Source: Gemmatimonadaceae bacterium (GTDB lineage Bacteria; Gemmatimonadota; Gemmatimonadetes; Gemmatimonadales; Gemmatimonadaceae). From it: 64,000 nt of DNA. The notes under the pieces were generated by a model, which was given only the letters and a program-made list of their open reading frames with translations, searched no databases and was not told the origin of the DNA. The translations under genes and the position numbers were made by a program. The stretch covers positions 1-64,000 of the forward strand of contig JADZDM010000012.1 of assembly GCA_020851035.1 (NCBI GenBank), in the 5' to 3' direction. The first letter of the stretch is position 1. Each line of letters begins with the position of its first letter. Shown piece after piece: positions 43,775 to 55,190 of this stretch.

Positions 43775-45796
43775 ATGACCGCCGTCTGGACCCCGGACCC
43801 CCGCCACGCCGCCCATTCCCAGCTGGCGCGCTTCCATCACCTGATGCGCGCGGCCCACGGTGCGGCCGCCGTGGGTGACGACTACGCGCACCTCCACACC
43901 TGGTCGGTGCGCGAGCGGGGCACCTTCTGGCGCGAGCTGAGCCGGCTGTGTGACGTCTCCGCCACCGCCATCGAGGGGCGCGACCCCTTCAGCCCCGCCG
44001 GCACGGGGCTCGACCACATGGCGCCCCCGACGCAGGACGGTGGTCCGCACTGGTTCCCGAACGCCCGCCTGAATTACGCCGAGCACCTCGTGAAGCACCG
44101 GGATCGCGGCACGGCACTCGTCGCGTGGACGGAGCGCGGCTGGACGCGCAGCTGGACGTACGAGGAGCTGTTCGCCGATGTCTCCCGCATCACGCAGGGG
44201 CTGCGTGCGATCGGGGTGCGCAAGGGCGATCGGGTTGCGGCGTTCATGCCGAACGTCGGTGAGACGATCATCGCCATGATCGCGACCACCGCGCTTGGCG
44301 CCGTCTGGACCTCGTGCTCACCGGACTTCGGCAACCGCGGCGTGATCGACCGCTTTGGCCAGGTCACACCGAAGGTGCTCATCACCACCGACGGCTACCG
44401 GTACGGCGGCAAGGTGTTCGAGACGCTCACGCGTGCCTGCGAGATCCGCGACGCGCTCCCGTCGGTCGAGCACCTCGTGGTGGTGCCGTACGTGAAGGCG
44501 GAGCCCTCCCTCCGCGGCATCGACGACGCCGTTGCCTGGCGCGACCTGGGGCGCGACGAACCACCCGACCTCTTCCCGGTCACGCGGGTGCCGTTCGAGC
44601 ATCCGCTGTTCATCATGTACTCGTCGGGGACGACGGGGCTGCCGAAGTGCCTCGTGCACGGCCACGGCGGCACGCTGCTCCAGCACTTCAAGGAGCATGT
44701 GCTGCACGGCGACCTGCGACGCAGCAGCCGCATTTTCTACTACACGACCTGCGGCTGGATGATGTGGAACTGGCTCGCCAGCGCACTCGCCGTGGGAGCC
44801 ACCGTCGTGCTCTACGACGGCGCCCCGATGCCGCCCGCCGAGAGTGACATCCTGTGGCGGCTGGCCGCCGAGGAGAAGCTCACGCACTTCGGCACCAGCG
44901 CGAAGTTCCTCGCGATGGCGGAGAAGGTCGGGCACCAGCCATCGACCGGGCACGACCTCGATGCGCTGGAGGTGATCTACAGCACCGGCAGCCCCCTCGC
45001 CGGCCATTCGTACGACTGGGTGCGCGACACCATCTCACCCGAGGTGCGGCTGAGCAGCATCAGCGGTGGCACCGACATCCTCTCCTGCTTCGCCCTCGGC
45101 GCCCCCACGTTGCCGGTGCATCGCGGCGAGCTGCAGTGCCTCGGGCTCGGCATGGCGGTCGAGGTCTGGGATGGCGACGGCACCCCCGTCATCGGCATGC
45201 CCGGGGAACTCGTGTGCACCAGGCCCTTCCCGAGCATGCCGGTGTGCTTCTGGGATGACGCCGACGGTGCACGCTACCGCGCCGCATACTTCGGGCACTA
45301 CGACGGGGCGTGGCGCCACGGCGACTGGGCGCAGCGCACGCCGCACCACGGACTCGTGATCCTAGGGCGCAGCGACGCCACGCTCAATCCGGGCGGCGTG
45401 CGCATCGGGACGGCGGAGATCTACCGGCTGGTGGATCAGGTGCCGGAGGTGCTCGAGAGCCTGCTGGTGGGACAGGACGTGGTGGTCGACGGCACGCCGG
45501 ACGTGCGCATCGTGCTCTTCGTGCGCCTGCGTGAGGGCGTCACGCTCGACGAGGCGCTCCGGCAGCAGATCCGGGCGCTCGTGCGGGCCGAGGCCAGCCC
45601 GCACCACGTGCCGAAGGTGATTCTCGCGGTGCCGGACCTGCCGCGCACCGTGAGTGGCAAGGTCACCGAGCTGGCCGTGCGTGACGTGCTGCACGGGCGG
45701 CCGGTGGTCAACGGCGATGCGCTCGCCAATCCGGATGCGCTGGACGCCTTCCGCGCACTGGTGGCCTCCGGCGCGCTGGAGGCCGCGCCCTCCTGA
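43775..45796 (+). CDS. Acetoacetyl-CoA synthetase
   Basis: An adenylate-forming enzyme of 673 residues that activates acetoacetate with ATP and CoA. It belongs to the acetoacetyl-CoA synthetase branch of the ANL superfamily: the N-terminal WFPNARLNYAEHL signature, the P-loop-like MYSSGTTGLPK near residue 280, and GTSAKFL plus SISGGTD in the acyl pocket. The catalytic Lys is in RTVSGKVTELAV near residue 628. The G-rich stretch directly before the ATG at 43775 may serve as a ribosome site. It funnels ketone bodies, and acetoacetate from tyrosine breakdown (the operon at 49.6-53 kb), into acetyl-CoA or polymer metabolism. Confidence 0.92.
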   Translation: MTAVWTPDPRHAAHSQLARFHHLMRAAHGAAAVGDDYAHLHTWSVRERGTFWRELSRLCDVSATAIEGRDPFSPAGTGLDHMAPPTQDGGPHWFPNARLNYAEHLVKHRDRGTALVAWTERGWTRSWTYEELFADVSRITQGLRAIGVRKGDRVAAFMPNVGETIIAMIATTALGAVWTSCSPDFGNRGVIDRFGQVTPKVLITTDGYRYGGKVFETLTRACEIRDALPSVEHLVVVPYVKAEPSLRGIDDAVAWRDLGRDEPPDLFPVTRVPFEHPLFIMYSSGTTGLPKCLVHGHGGTLLQHFKEHVLHGDLRRSSRIFYYTTCGWMMWNWLASALAVGATVVLYDGAPMPPAESDILWRLAAEEKLTHFGTSAKFLAMAEKVGHQPSTGHDLDALEVIYSTGSPLAGHSYDWVRDTISPEVRLSSISGGTDILSCFALGAPTLPVHRGELQCLGLGMAVEVWDGDGTPVIGMPGELVCTRPFPSMPVCFWDDADGARYRAAYFGHYDGAWRHGDWAQRTPHHGLVILGRSDATLNPGGVRIGTAEIYRLVDQVPEVLESLLVGQDVVVDGTPDVRIVLFVRLREGVTLDEALRQQIRALVRAEASPHHVPKVILAVPDLPRTVSGKVTELAVRDVLHGRPVVNGDALANPDALDAFRALVASGALEAAPS

Positions 45797-45797
45797 G

Positions 45798-45811
45798 CCG
45801 GCGCGCGCCGG
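45798..45811. terminator. Small palindrome between convergent genes
   Basis: A 14-base perfect palindrome (CCGGCGCGCGCCGG) lies in the 24-base gap between the convergent acetoacetyl-CoA synthetase and oligopeptidase B genes. It is short and lacks a T-run, so termination here is a weak inference. Confidence 0.35.
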
Positions 45812-45820
45812 GCGTCGCCC

Positions 45821-47968
45821 TCAGGGCACGATGCGCCCCGAGAGCCCCACCCGGTCGAGCATGAACGCGTAGTCGAACGCGATCTCGCGCAGGCGCTCGT
45901 ACCGCCCGCTGCTGCCGCCGTGACCCGCGCCCATGTTCATGCGCAGGAGCAGGGGATTGGCATCGGTCTTCCGCTCGCGCAACCGGGCCACCCACTTCGT
46001 CGGTTCCCAGTACGCCACGCGGCTGTCATTCAGGCCGCTCGTCACGAGCATCGCGGGATAGGCCTGCCGCGCGACGTTCTCGTAGGGAGAGTAGGCGCGC
46101 ATGTACGCATACTCGGCGGCCTGCGCCGGGTTGCCCCACTGTTCCCACTCCTGCGCCGTGAGCGGGATGCTGGCATCCGACATCGTGTTGATCACGTCGA
46201 CGAAGGGCACGGCGGCGACGATCGCCGTGTAGAGGTCGGGGCGCATGTTCGCCACCACCCCCATCAGCAGCCCACCCGCGCTCCCGCCGTTCGCGAGCAT
46301 GCGGTCGCGCGCGGTGTACCCCTCGGCCACCAGGAACTCCCCCACGTCGATGAAGTCGGTGACGGTGTTCATCTTCTTCAGCATCTTCCCGTCGTCGTAC
46401 CAGGCCCGCCCCATCTCCTGCCCGCCGCGCACGTGCGCGATGGCGTAGATCACCCCGCGATCGAGCAGCGACACGCGGTTCGAGCTGAAGGTGGCTTCCG
46501 TGTTCGCACCGTAGGAGCCATACGCGTACTCGAGCAGCGGACGCCGTCCATCGCGTTCCAGCGGCAGCCGGTAGACGATCGACACCGGCACCAGGGTGCC
46601 GTCGCGTGCGGGGGCCATCCGTCGCTCGACGCCGTACTTCGTGGGATCGTAGCCGCCCAGCACCTCCTGCTGCTTCTTCACCACCCGGTCGCGCGTGCGC
46701 ATGTCGTAGTCGATGACCGTGGACGGCGTCACCAGCGAGGAATAGGTGAAGCGCAGCGAGGCGGTCTCGAACATCGGGTTCGCCGCCAGCGACACCCCGT
46801 AGGCCGCCTCCGGGAAGCCGATGTCGTGCGGCACGCCGGTGGCGAGATCCGTGATCCGCAGACGGCGGAGCCCCGCGCGGCGCTCACTGGTGACGGCATG
46901 GCCGGCGAACACCGATACCTGCTCCACGAACACGTCGGCGCGCGGCGCAAGCCACTCCTCCCAGGCCGAGAGGTCGCGGCTGTCATCGCGCACCCGGGCG
47001 ATGCGGAAGTTCGGGGCCGCGTCGTTCGTCACGATCCAGAACCACCCGTTCCCGTGCTCCACCTCGTACTCCACCCCCGCCCGCCGCGCCGCCACCAGCC
47101 GCGCGGGCTGTGCCGGCCGCGCGGCATCGATCACGCGCGTCTCCCCCTGGGTGAAGCTGCCCGACGAGATCGTGATGAATTTCCCGCTGCGCAGGCGTTG
47201 CACGCCCACGTTGAACAGGACGTCCGGCTCATGGTGCACCATCACGTCCTGCCGCACCGGCAACCCGATGACGTGCCGCCAGACCCGGTCGCCGCGCTTC
47301 GCGCTGTCGGTGGTCATGTAGAAGAGCGTGCGGTTGTCGCTCGCCCACGCCAGCCCGAACCCGAGGCGCTCGCGGCGGTCACGGAGGTACCGTCCGGTGC
47401 GGAGGTCCTTCACCCGGAGCGTGAAGTCCTCGTAGCCGGTGGTGTCCACCAGGACGGCCAGCAGGTTGTGGTCCGGACTCACCTCGAAGCCGCCGAGGCT
47501 GAAGAAGCTCCGGCCGCGTGCCTCGCGGTTCTGGTCGAAGATCACCTCCTCACGCGCCTCGAGCGACGTGAGCTTGCGGCAATAGACCGGGTACGGCTTC
47601 CCCTGCTCGGTGCGGGTGTAGTACCAGTACGGCGCATCGAAGGTCGGGACGCTGAGGTCCGTCTCCTTGATGCGCCCCACCAGCTCCGCGTAGAGCGCAT
47701 CGCGCAGCGGCTGCGTGGGGGCGGTCATGGCCGCGGTGTACGCGTTCTCCGCCTCGAGGTGCGATGTCACGGCCGGGTTGGTGCGGTCCCGGAACCACGC
47801 GTAGTCGTCCGTGAGCGTTTCGCCATGCCGCGTCACGGAGACCGGCACCTTCGGCGCGACCGGAGGCGCGGGGCGCTGGGCCTCAGCCATGGATGCCATC
47901 GAGAGCAGGAGCGCGATCGTCGTCTGGAAGCGAACAGGAGGACACGGGTGGCGTCGGGTGATGGGCAT
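45821..47968 (-). CDS. ptrB: Oligopeptidase B (S9A prolyl oligopeptidase family), exported
   Basis: A serine peptidase of about 715 residues that cleaves short peptides after basic residues. The N-terminal beta-propeller is followed by the alpha/beta hydrolase domain. Oligopeptidase B signatures are strong: GGYDPTKYGVERRMA, AHVRGGQEMGRAWYDDGK, the nucleophile in NGGSAGG near residue 560, the Asp in SGLNDSRVAYWEP and the His in GAGHGG. Unlike enteric PtrB it carries a signal peptide (about 30 residues, ending in MAEAQ). A start at 48010 is possible but less signal-like. Confidence 0.9.
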   Translation of the reverse strand: MPITRRHPCPPVRFQTTIALLLSMASMAEAQRPAPPVAPKVPVSVTRHGETLTDDYAWFRDRTNPAVTSHLEAENAYTAAMTAPTQPLRDALYAELVGRIKETDLSVPTFDAPYWYYTRTEQGKPYPVYCRKLTSLEAREEVIFDQNREARGRSFFSLGGFEVSPDHNLLAVLVDTTGYEDFTLRVKDLRTGRYLRDRRERLGFGLAWASDNRTLFYMTTDSAKRGDRVWRHVIGLPVRQDVMVHHEPDVLFNVGVQRLRSGKFITISSGSFTQGETRVIDAARPAQPARLVAARRAGVEYEVEHGNGWFWIVTNDAAPNFRIARVRDDSRDLSAWEEWLAPRADVFVEQVSVFAGHAVTSERRAGLRRLRITDLATGVPHDIGFPEAAYGVSLAANPMFETASLRFTYSSLVTPSTVIDYDMRTRDRVVKKQQEVLGGYDPTKYGVERRMAPARDGTLVPVSIVYRLPLERDGRRPLLEYAYGSYGANTEATFSSNRVSLLDRGVIYAIAHVRGGQEMGRAWYDDGKMLKKMNTVTDFIDVGEFLVAEGYTARDRMLANGGSAGGLLMGVVANMRPDLYTAIVAAVPFVDVINTMSDASIPLTAQEWEQWGNPAQAAEYAYMRAYSPYENVARQAYPAMLVTSGLNDSRVAYWEPTKWVARLRERKTDANPLLLRMNMGAGHGGSSGRYERLREIAFDYAFMLDRVGLSGRIVP

Positions 47969-48028
47969 GGTGCCGGGAGGGGTGAGGATGCCCGGCAGTA
48001 CGCAGGGCATGGGTGTGGCAGGTGACGG

Positions 48029-50781
<2,753 letters not shown>

Positions 50782-50815
50782 CACGCCGGGTCGTCCTCCG
50801 CCCACGCATTGGCGC

Positions 50816-51772
50816 ATGACCGGTCCGGCGGCTGCGTCGCTGCCCGCGCTGAGTGCACTGCGCCTCGTGTCGTACGTGCCGCCGCAGCGTGATGCCGTGC
50901 ACGTCGGCCTGCTCACACCCGACGCCGCATCGGTGATCGACCTCGCGCCGCTCGGCATCACCGACGTGCTCGAGGCGATCGACCAGCTCCCGATGCTGCG
51001 CCAGGCCGCCGGGGCCATCGTGCACGGCGCCGCGCGCGTGCGGCTGCCGGTGCAGGGCCTGCACCTCGTCGCCCCCATCCCGATGGCACGCAGCGTCCAA
51101 TTCGCTGACGTCCAATCCGGTGACATCCAATCCGGTGACAGTGCACTCTTTTCCCCGGAATCCGGTGACAGTGCACTCTTTCCCAGTGCACTCTTTCCCC
51201 CGAAATCCGGTGACAGTGCACCAATTCGCCGGGACGCCCACGAAGCGGGGCCGCTGTTCGCCGACCCTGCCACGCTGCAGGGGCCGGGTGGCCATCTCGG
51301 CCGCGCCGAGGCACGGCTCGCCCGCGTCGGGCTCGCGGCCGTCGTGGGGGCCGTGCTGACGGCGCGGGCGACCCTGGATCACGAGGCCGTGTCGCACGCG
51401 CTGATCGGCACGGTACTCGTCCTGGGCTGGCCCCAGGCGGCAGGGGAGGCGGGAGCGCCCCTGCAGGTCGGCGCGGCGGGTCCGTACCTCGCCGTGCCGC
51501 AGCGCCAGCCCGCCTCGCTCACGCTCACCACAGTCGCACCACCCGGGCACACCGGTGCCGCCGACCGAGGCGTCGTGATCCCGGCGCCGGCACCCGGCGC
51601 GTTCGTCGCCTTGGCCCGGGCCGCGCTCCGGTCGCACGCGCTGCAGCCCGGTGATCTCCTCGCCATCTTTCCCCCGGTCGCCCCCGGACCGCCTGCCCCT
51701 CCCGTGTCGAGCGGCAGCTGGCTGCGCGGCAGTGCCCCGGGACTGGGCACCCTGTCGCTCGCCGTCCGGTAG
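50816..51772 (+). CDS. FAH-fold protein with lost metal ligands and a repeat insertion
   Basis: A 318-residue protein at the place where a fumarylacetoacetate hydrolase would be expected. The N-terminal 80 residues look like the FAH-family N-terminal domain (LRLVSYVPP ... LHLVAPIP). Positions 51096-51229 encode a low-complexity run (QSGD, SALF, SGDSA repeats) that reads in frame. The C-terminal part still resembles the FAH fold (GPLFADPATLQGPGG; LQPGDLLAIFPP), but the ExE metal ligands are gone (ARVGLAAVVG instead of DYEAELAVVIG), and no HxxE-type site can be placed. I conclude a pseudoenzyme or decaying gene. It may be translated, as frame and codon use are intact. Confidence 0.65.
   Translation: MTGPAAASLPALSALRLVSYVPPQRDAVHVGLLTPDAASVIDLAPLGITDVLEAIDQLPMLRQAAGAIVHGAARVRLPVQGLHLVAPIPMARSVQFADVQSGDIQSGDSALFSPESGDSALFPSALFPPKSGDSAPIRRDAHEAGPLFADPATLQGPGGHLGRAEARLARVGLAAVVGAVLTARATLDHEAVSHALIGTVLVLGWPQAAGEAGAPLQVGAAGPYLAVPQRQPASLTLTTVAPPGHTGAADRGVVIPAPAPGAFVALARAALRSHALQPGDLLAIFPPVAPGPPAPPVSSGSWLRGSAPGLGTLSLAVR
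51096..51229 (+). repeat. Cluster of short GTGACAGTGCACTC repeats inside the FAH-like gene
   Basis: Two perfect 15-base units (TCCAATCCGGTGACA) in tandem at 51111-51140 follow a diverged copy at 51096. They grade into copies of a longer unit, AATCCGGTGACAGTGCAC plus TCTTTCCCC, at 51130-51222. Each contains the palindrome AGTGCACT. The block is bounded by a 9-base direct repeat CCAATTCGC at 51097 and 51221. The pattern resembles REP-like elements of the GTGACAGTGCACC type that occur between genes in some bacteria. Being inside a coding region and in frame is unusual. Confidence 0.75.
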
Positions 51773-51833
51773 CACCCTTGCCCCCGGCAGCGTCGCAGGT
51801 TTGGCGCTGCCCCATCGCCGTCCCGAGGTCTCC

Positions 51834-53018
51834 GTGCCCTACTATCACTCACTCGGCAGCGTCCCGCAGAAGCGCCACACGGTGCATCGCCGTCCGGATG
51901 GCGGCATCTATTCCGAACAGCTCATGGGCCACGAGGGCTTCACGGGCACCTCGGCGCTGCTCTACCACATCCATCCGCCCACCACGGTGCGCAGCGTGCG
52001 CCGCCTGCGTGACATGCGGCTCGAGGCCGAGGACGAGGAGGTCCTCAAACACCGGAAGTGGTTCACCTCGCGGCTCACGCCGGGGGGCAGTCCCACGCTC
52101 GATCGCGTGCCGCTGGTGTTCAACGCCGATATCGCCATGTACTACGTGGCGCCGGATGTCACGGACGAGCACTTCTACCGGAATGCCCAGGCCGACGAGG
52201 TGGTGTATGTCGCTCGCGGGCAGGGCATCGTCGAGACCCAGTTCGGCGACCTGCCGTACCGCGAAGGTGACTACGTCGTGATCCACCGTGGCATCATGCA
52301 CCGCTGGAAGCTCGACCCCACCAGTCCGACGAACCTGCTCGTGCACGAGAGCCGCGGGCATGTCCGCTCGCCGAAGCGCTACCGCAACGAGTTCGGCCAG
52401 CTGATCGAGGGGGCGCCGTACTCGGAGCGCGACTTCGGCATCCCGCGGGTGCTGAAGACGTACGACGAGATGGGAGACTTCCGCATCCTCGTCAAGCAGT
52501 ACGACGCGCTGCAGGAGCTGATTCTGGACCACCACCCGTTCGACGTCGTCGGCTGGGATGGCTGCTTCTACCCATGGACGTTCAACATCCACGATTTCGA
52601 GCCGATCGTCGGCCGCGTCCACCAGCCACCGCCGGTGCACCAGACCTTCCAGGGCGACGGGTTCGTCATCTGCTCGTTCTGCCCGCGGCCGTACGACTTC
52701 GACCCCAACGCCATTCCCGCACCGTACAACCACAGCAACGTCGATTCGGATGAGCTGATCTTCTATGCATCGGATGACTTCATGAGCCGGAAGGGGATCG
52801 AGTTCGGGGCGATCACCCTGCATCCGGACGGGATCCCGCACGGCCCGCACCCGGGCCGGATGGAGGCGAGCATCGGGCAGAAGGAGACGCGCGAGCTGGC
52901 GGTGATGATGGATTCCTTCCGGCCGCTGCGGGTGGCGAAGGCGGTGGCGGGGATCGAGGATCCGGCGTACCACACCAGCTGGATCGAGGCGCAACACGGG
53001 CGGGTCGCGGCGCCGTAA
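51834..53018 (+). CDS. hmgA: Homogentisate 1,2-dioxygenase
   Basis: The ring-cleaving Fe(II) dioxygenase of tyrosine and phenylalanine breakdown; it converts homogentisate to maleylacetoacetate. The protein has 394 residues and a cupin-type fold. Signatures include YYHSLGSVPQKRH at the N terminus, HRGIMHRW, FCPRPYDF, and the iron ligands in NHSNVDSDELIFY plus the His in LHPDGIPHGPHPG. The GTG at 51834 has GAGG a few bases upstream; no ATG matches the family start. It is the third gene of the operon. No maleylacetoacetate isomerase is present in the window. Confidence 0.93.
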   Translation: MPYYHSLGSVPQKRHTVHRRPDGGIYSEQLMGHEGFTGTSALLYHIHPPTTVRSVRRLRDMRLEAEDEEVLKHRKWFTSRLTPGGSPTLDRVPLVFNADIAMYYVAPDVTDEHFYRNAQADEVVYVARGQGIVETQFGDLPYREGDYVVIHRGIMHRWKLDPTSPTNLLVHESRGHVRSPKRYRNEFGQLIEGAPYSERDFGIPRVLKTYDEMGDFRILVKQYDALQELILDHHPFDVVGWDGCFYPWTFNIHDFEPIVGRVHQPPPVHQTFQGDGFVICSFCPRPYDFDPNAIPAPYNHSNVDSDELIFYASDDFMSRKGIEFGAITLHPDGIPHGPHPGRMEASIGQKETRELAVMMDSFRPLRVAKAVAGIEDPAYHTSWIEAQHGRVAAP

Positions 53019-53442
53019 ACGGGCGGCGCTGCGTTTGGGAGCGCCCTCTGCACCTGGGCACGGGAATTCGGACTCTGTCCGGATTCCCGCATCCTTTGAT
53101 GGCGCCGCCGGCCCAGCCCGTCGTGCCAGATCATGGGAATACCCCTCCGGACGGGTGAGCAGTTTTTTCCGGGACGCGCTGCCGTGTTCGGCGTTGCGTT
53201 GCGCGGCCGCAACGAGAGCTGTAGTCCAGCCTCCGCAGTTTCGTGAGTCGGCGCAAGTCAGGAGACGAACACATCCATTGTAAGTCGTTGATTTTCAAAG
53301 ACTCCCGGTGGAACACGATGCTGCGCCCGTTCTTGCCTTGGGCTGAGGTGTTAACAGCGGCGGCGTGCCGGAGCGAACCGCATCGCAGACCTGACGGCGC
53401 GCCACCACCCACCCATGCCCGAAAGGGCAGGAGACAGAAGCA
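53019..53442 (+). other. Intergenic region upstream of the PEP-CTERM gene
   Basis: This stretch of 424 bases has no convincing gene; a long minus-strand frame across it is antisense to the PEP-CTERM gene and not protein-like. It contains the hmgA terminator (53061-53089) and then an AT-richer part near 53250-53350 that probably holds the promoter. A 5-bp hairpin with a GAAA tetraloop (TGCCC/GGGCA, 53416-53429) lies directly before the AGGAG ribosome site of the PEP-CTERM gene. No -24/-12 sigma-54 motif was found. Confidence 0.5.
53061..53089 (+). terminator. Terminator of the tyrosine catabolism operon
   Basis: A 13-bp inverted repeat (CGGGAATTCGGAC and GTCCGGATTCCCG, one G-T pair) with a 3-base loop, 42 bases after the hmgA stop and followed by a short T-containing tail (ATCCTTTG). 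Confidence 0.7.
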
Positions 53443-54462
53443 ATGTTGAAGCGAATGCGGATTCCCGCTGCCGCCGCAGCCCTCGCCCTCGTGGCAGGCA
53501 CTGCAGGCGGACAGGCGATCATCTCCAACGGCACGGTCAAGCTCGGCATCAATGCCCAGGGGCATCTGAACAACGCCGGCGTCGGCCTCCGCTACATCAC
53601 GCCGGCCCGGGAGTACGAGTCGACCTCCGACGGCTGTGAGTGTGAAGGCTGGGGCGTGGGCGTCCGTTCCGGCGGCGTCGTGACCTCGTGGGGCGGTGCG
53701 AACGATGCCGTCGGCGGCGTGACGAACCTGACGAACATCGGCTTCACGAGCGACGCGTCCTCGGCCACCTCGACGGTGCGCCTGACCAGCGGTGCCACCC
53801 TCCAGATCTCGCACGAGTACAAGCCGAGCAGCGTGCCGAACCTGTACGAGGTGAACATCACCATCACCAACACCGGCGCTGCGACGATCGATGACGTCGT
53901 CTACCGCCGCGTGATGGACTGGGACATCCAGCCCACCGCCTTCAGCGAGAACGTCCGTATCTCCGGCTGGGGCGCCACCAACCTGATCGGCGCCGGCGAC
54001 AACGGCTTCCTCTCGGCCCAGCCGCTGAGCATGACCGGTTCGGTCAACGGCTGCACGATTGCCGGCTCCTCGGCTGTCTGCAACGGGAACTTCGAGACCA
54101 GCGTGAGCCGCGATCGCGGGTCGTTCTTCGACTTCAGCTTCGGCGCCCTGGCCGCCGGTGAGTCCCGCGCGTTCCAGACGTTCTACGGCGCAGCCGGCAC
54201 GCTCGACGGCCTGCTGGCCGCCCTCGGCTCGGTTGGCGCCGAGGTCTACACCGCTGCCTGGTGTGCCGGTGGTTCCTCGGCATGCTCCGGCAAGGCCGGC
54301 CCGGGCGTCTTCGGGTATGGCTTCAAGGGCGTCGGCGGCACCAAGCCGCCCGAGCTCCCGGGTGGTCCGAGCGTCGTGCCGGAGCCGTCCACCTACGCGC
54401 TGCTCGCCACGGGCCTGGTCGGCTTGGTCGGCATCAGCCGCCGTCGCCGCAACGTGGCCTGA
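53443..54462 (+). CDS. PEP-CTERM sorted secreted protein
   Basis: A 339-residue exported protein. The signal peptide (MLKRMRIPAAAAALALVAG) is followed by a beta-rich mature part with many Gly, Asn and Ser. Two paired-cysteine sites (CECEGW near residue 64; CAGGSSAC near 275) may form disulfides. The C terminus is a textbook PEP-CTERM signal: VPEPSTYALL, a hydrophobic helix and the basic tail RRRR. Such proteins are sorted and cleaved by an exosortase and linked to exopolysaccharide surfaces; no exosortase is in the window. AGGAG lies nine bases before the ATG at 53443. Confidence 0.88.
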   Translation: MLKRMRIPAAAAALALVAGTAGGQAIISNGTVKLGINAQGHLNNAGVGLRYITPAREYESTSDGCECEGWGVGVRSGGVVTSWGGANDAVGGVTNLTNIGFTSDASSATSTVRLTSGATLQISHEYKPSSVPNLYEVNITITNTGAATIDDVVYRRVMDWDIQPTAFSENVRISGWGATNLIGAGDNGFLSAQPLSMTGSVNGCTIAGSSAVCNGNFETSVSRDRGSFFDFSFGALAAGESRAFQTFYGAAGTLDGLLAALGSVGAEVYTAAWCAGGSSACSGKAGPGVFGYGFKGVGGTKPPELPGGPSVVPEPSTYALLATGLVGLVGISRRRRNVA

Positions 54463-54496
54463 TCGGCACACTCAGCGGTACGCAGGTGTAGTTTCT

Positions 54497-54527
54497 CGCG
54501 GCACCGGGACCTCGTCCCGGTGCCGCG
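54497..54527 (+). terminator. Terminator after the PEP-CTERM gene
   Basis: A perfect 13-bp inverted repeat (CGCGGCACCGGGA and TCCCGGTGCCGCG) with a 5-base loop, 35 bases after the stop and before the next gene on the same strand. Confidence 0.75.
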
Positions 54528-54560
54528 TCCCGTTCGCCCCCAACCCGTCCGGAAGGTTCG

Positions 54561-55190
54561 ATGACGATTCGCTCCGTCACGTGCGCGGTGCTCGCCTCGC
54601 TCACCATGGTCACCACGCTCTCCGCACAGCAGGCTGCCGCCCGCACGCGTGCACCGGGACCGGCATTGCCGCCCGCCCCGTTCGAGCAGCCCGAGTTCGG
54701 CGCCACCTTCCGCTACGACGACTTCTCCAACCGCATCCTCGGCGGTGAAGGATTCGTCACCCGCTACGTCGACAACGCCGGCCGCGGCGGGGCACGGTTC
54801 GGCATCTTCTTCGTCGACAATGCCGCCCGACCGCTCGAGTACAACCAGGACTCGCTCGCCGCCCTGTTCCCGCTCAGCCTCGGCAAGCGCGCCCGGTTCG
54901 TCGCCTCGCGCGGGCAGCTCGAGTGGCTGTATGACGCGCGCGTCGTCGACACCGAGCGCATCACCACCCCCGCCGGCACCTTCGACACCTGGGTGGTCGA
55001 GACCATCGAGGCGCCGAAGCGCACGCGGAGCCCCGCGCTCGCCCGCACGCACGTCACCACCTTCTGGTACGCGCCGTCGGTGCGCAACATCGTCCGCCTC
55101 ATGGTCGTGACCACCACGCCGGGTGGCGTGAAGGAGCTTCGTCGGTCGCAGCTCCGGAGCATCGAACACCCCCGCGCCGGTGCCCGCTGA
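54561..55190 (+). CDS. Secreted protein of unknown function
   Basis: A 209-residue exported protein with a signal peptide ending near TLSAQQ. The mature part is beta-rich (FGATFRYDDFSNRI; RVVDTERITTPAGTFDTWVVE) and recalls DUF3108-type periplasmic beta-barrel-like proteins, but I would not assign it. GGAAGG precedes the ATG at 54561. Its stop overlaps the presumed CTG start of the permease gene (CTGA), so the two are probably translated together. Confidence 0.7.
   Translation: MTIRSVTCAVLASLTMVTTLSAQQAAARTRAPGPALPPAPFEQPEFGATFRYDDFSNRILGGEGFVTRYVDNAGRGGARFGIFFVDNAARPLEYNQDSLAALFPLSLGKRARFVASRGQLEWLYDARVVDTERITTPAGTFDTWVVETIEAPKRTRSPALARTHVTTFWYAPSVRNIVRLMVVTTTPGGVKELRRSQLRSIEHPRAGAR

Noticed and set aside
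51096-51229. A CRISPR array
   Set aside because: The repeats are short, directly abutting and without unique spacers of constant length, and they are read in frame within a gene.
53019-53442. A c-di-GMP riboswitch or sigma-54 promoter before the PEP-CTERM gene
   Set aside because: No match to the GEMM conserved core or to a -24/-12 GG/GC pair with proper spacing was found.
53131-54471. A 446-codon minus-strand frame across the PEP-CTERM gene and its leader
   Set aside because: The product has no protein-like pattern, and the opposite strand encodes a clear signal peptide and PEP-CTERM motif.
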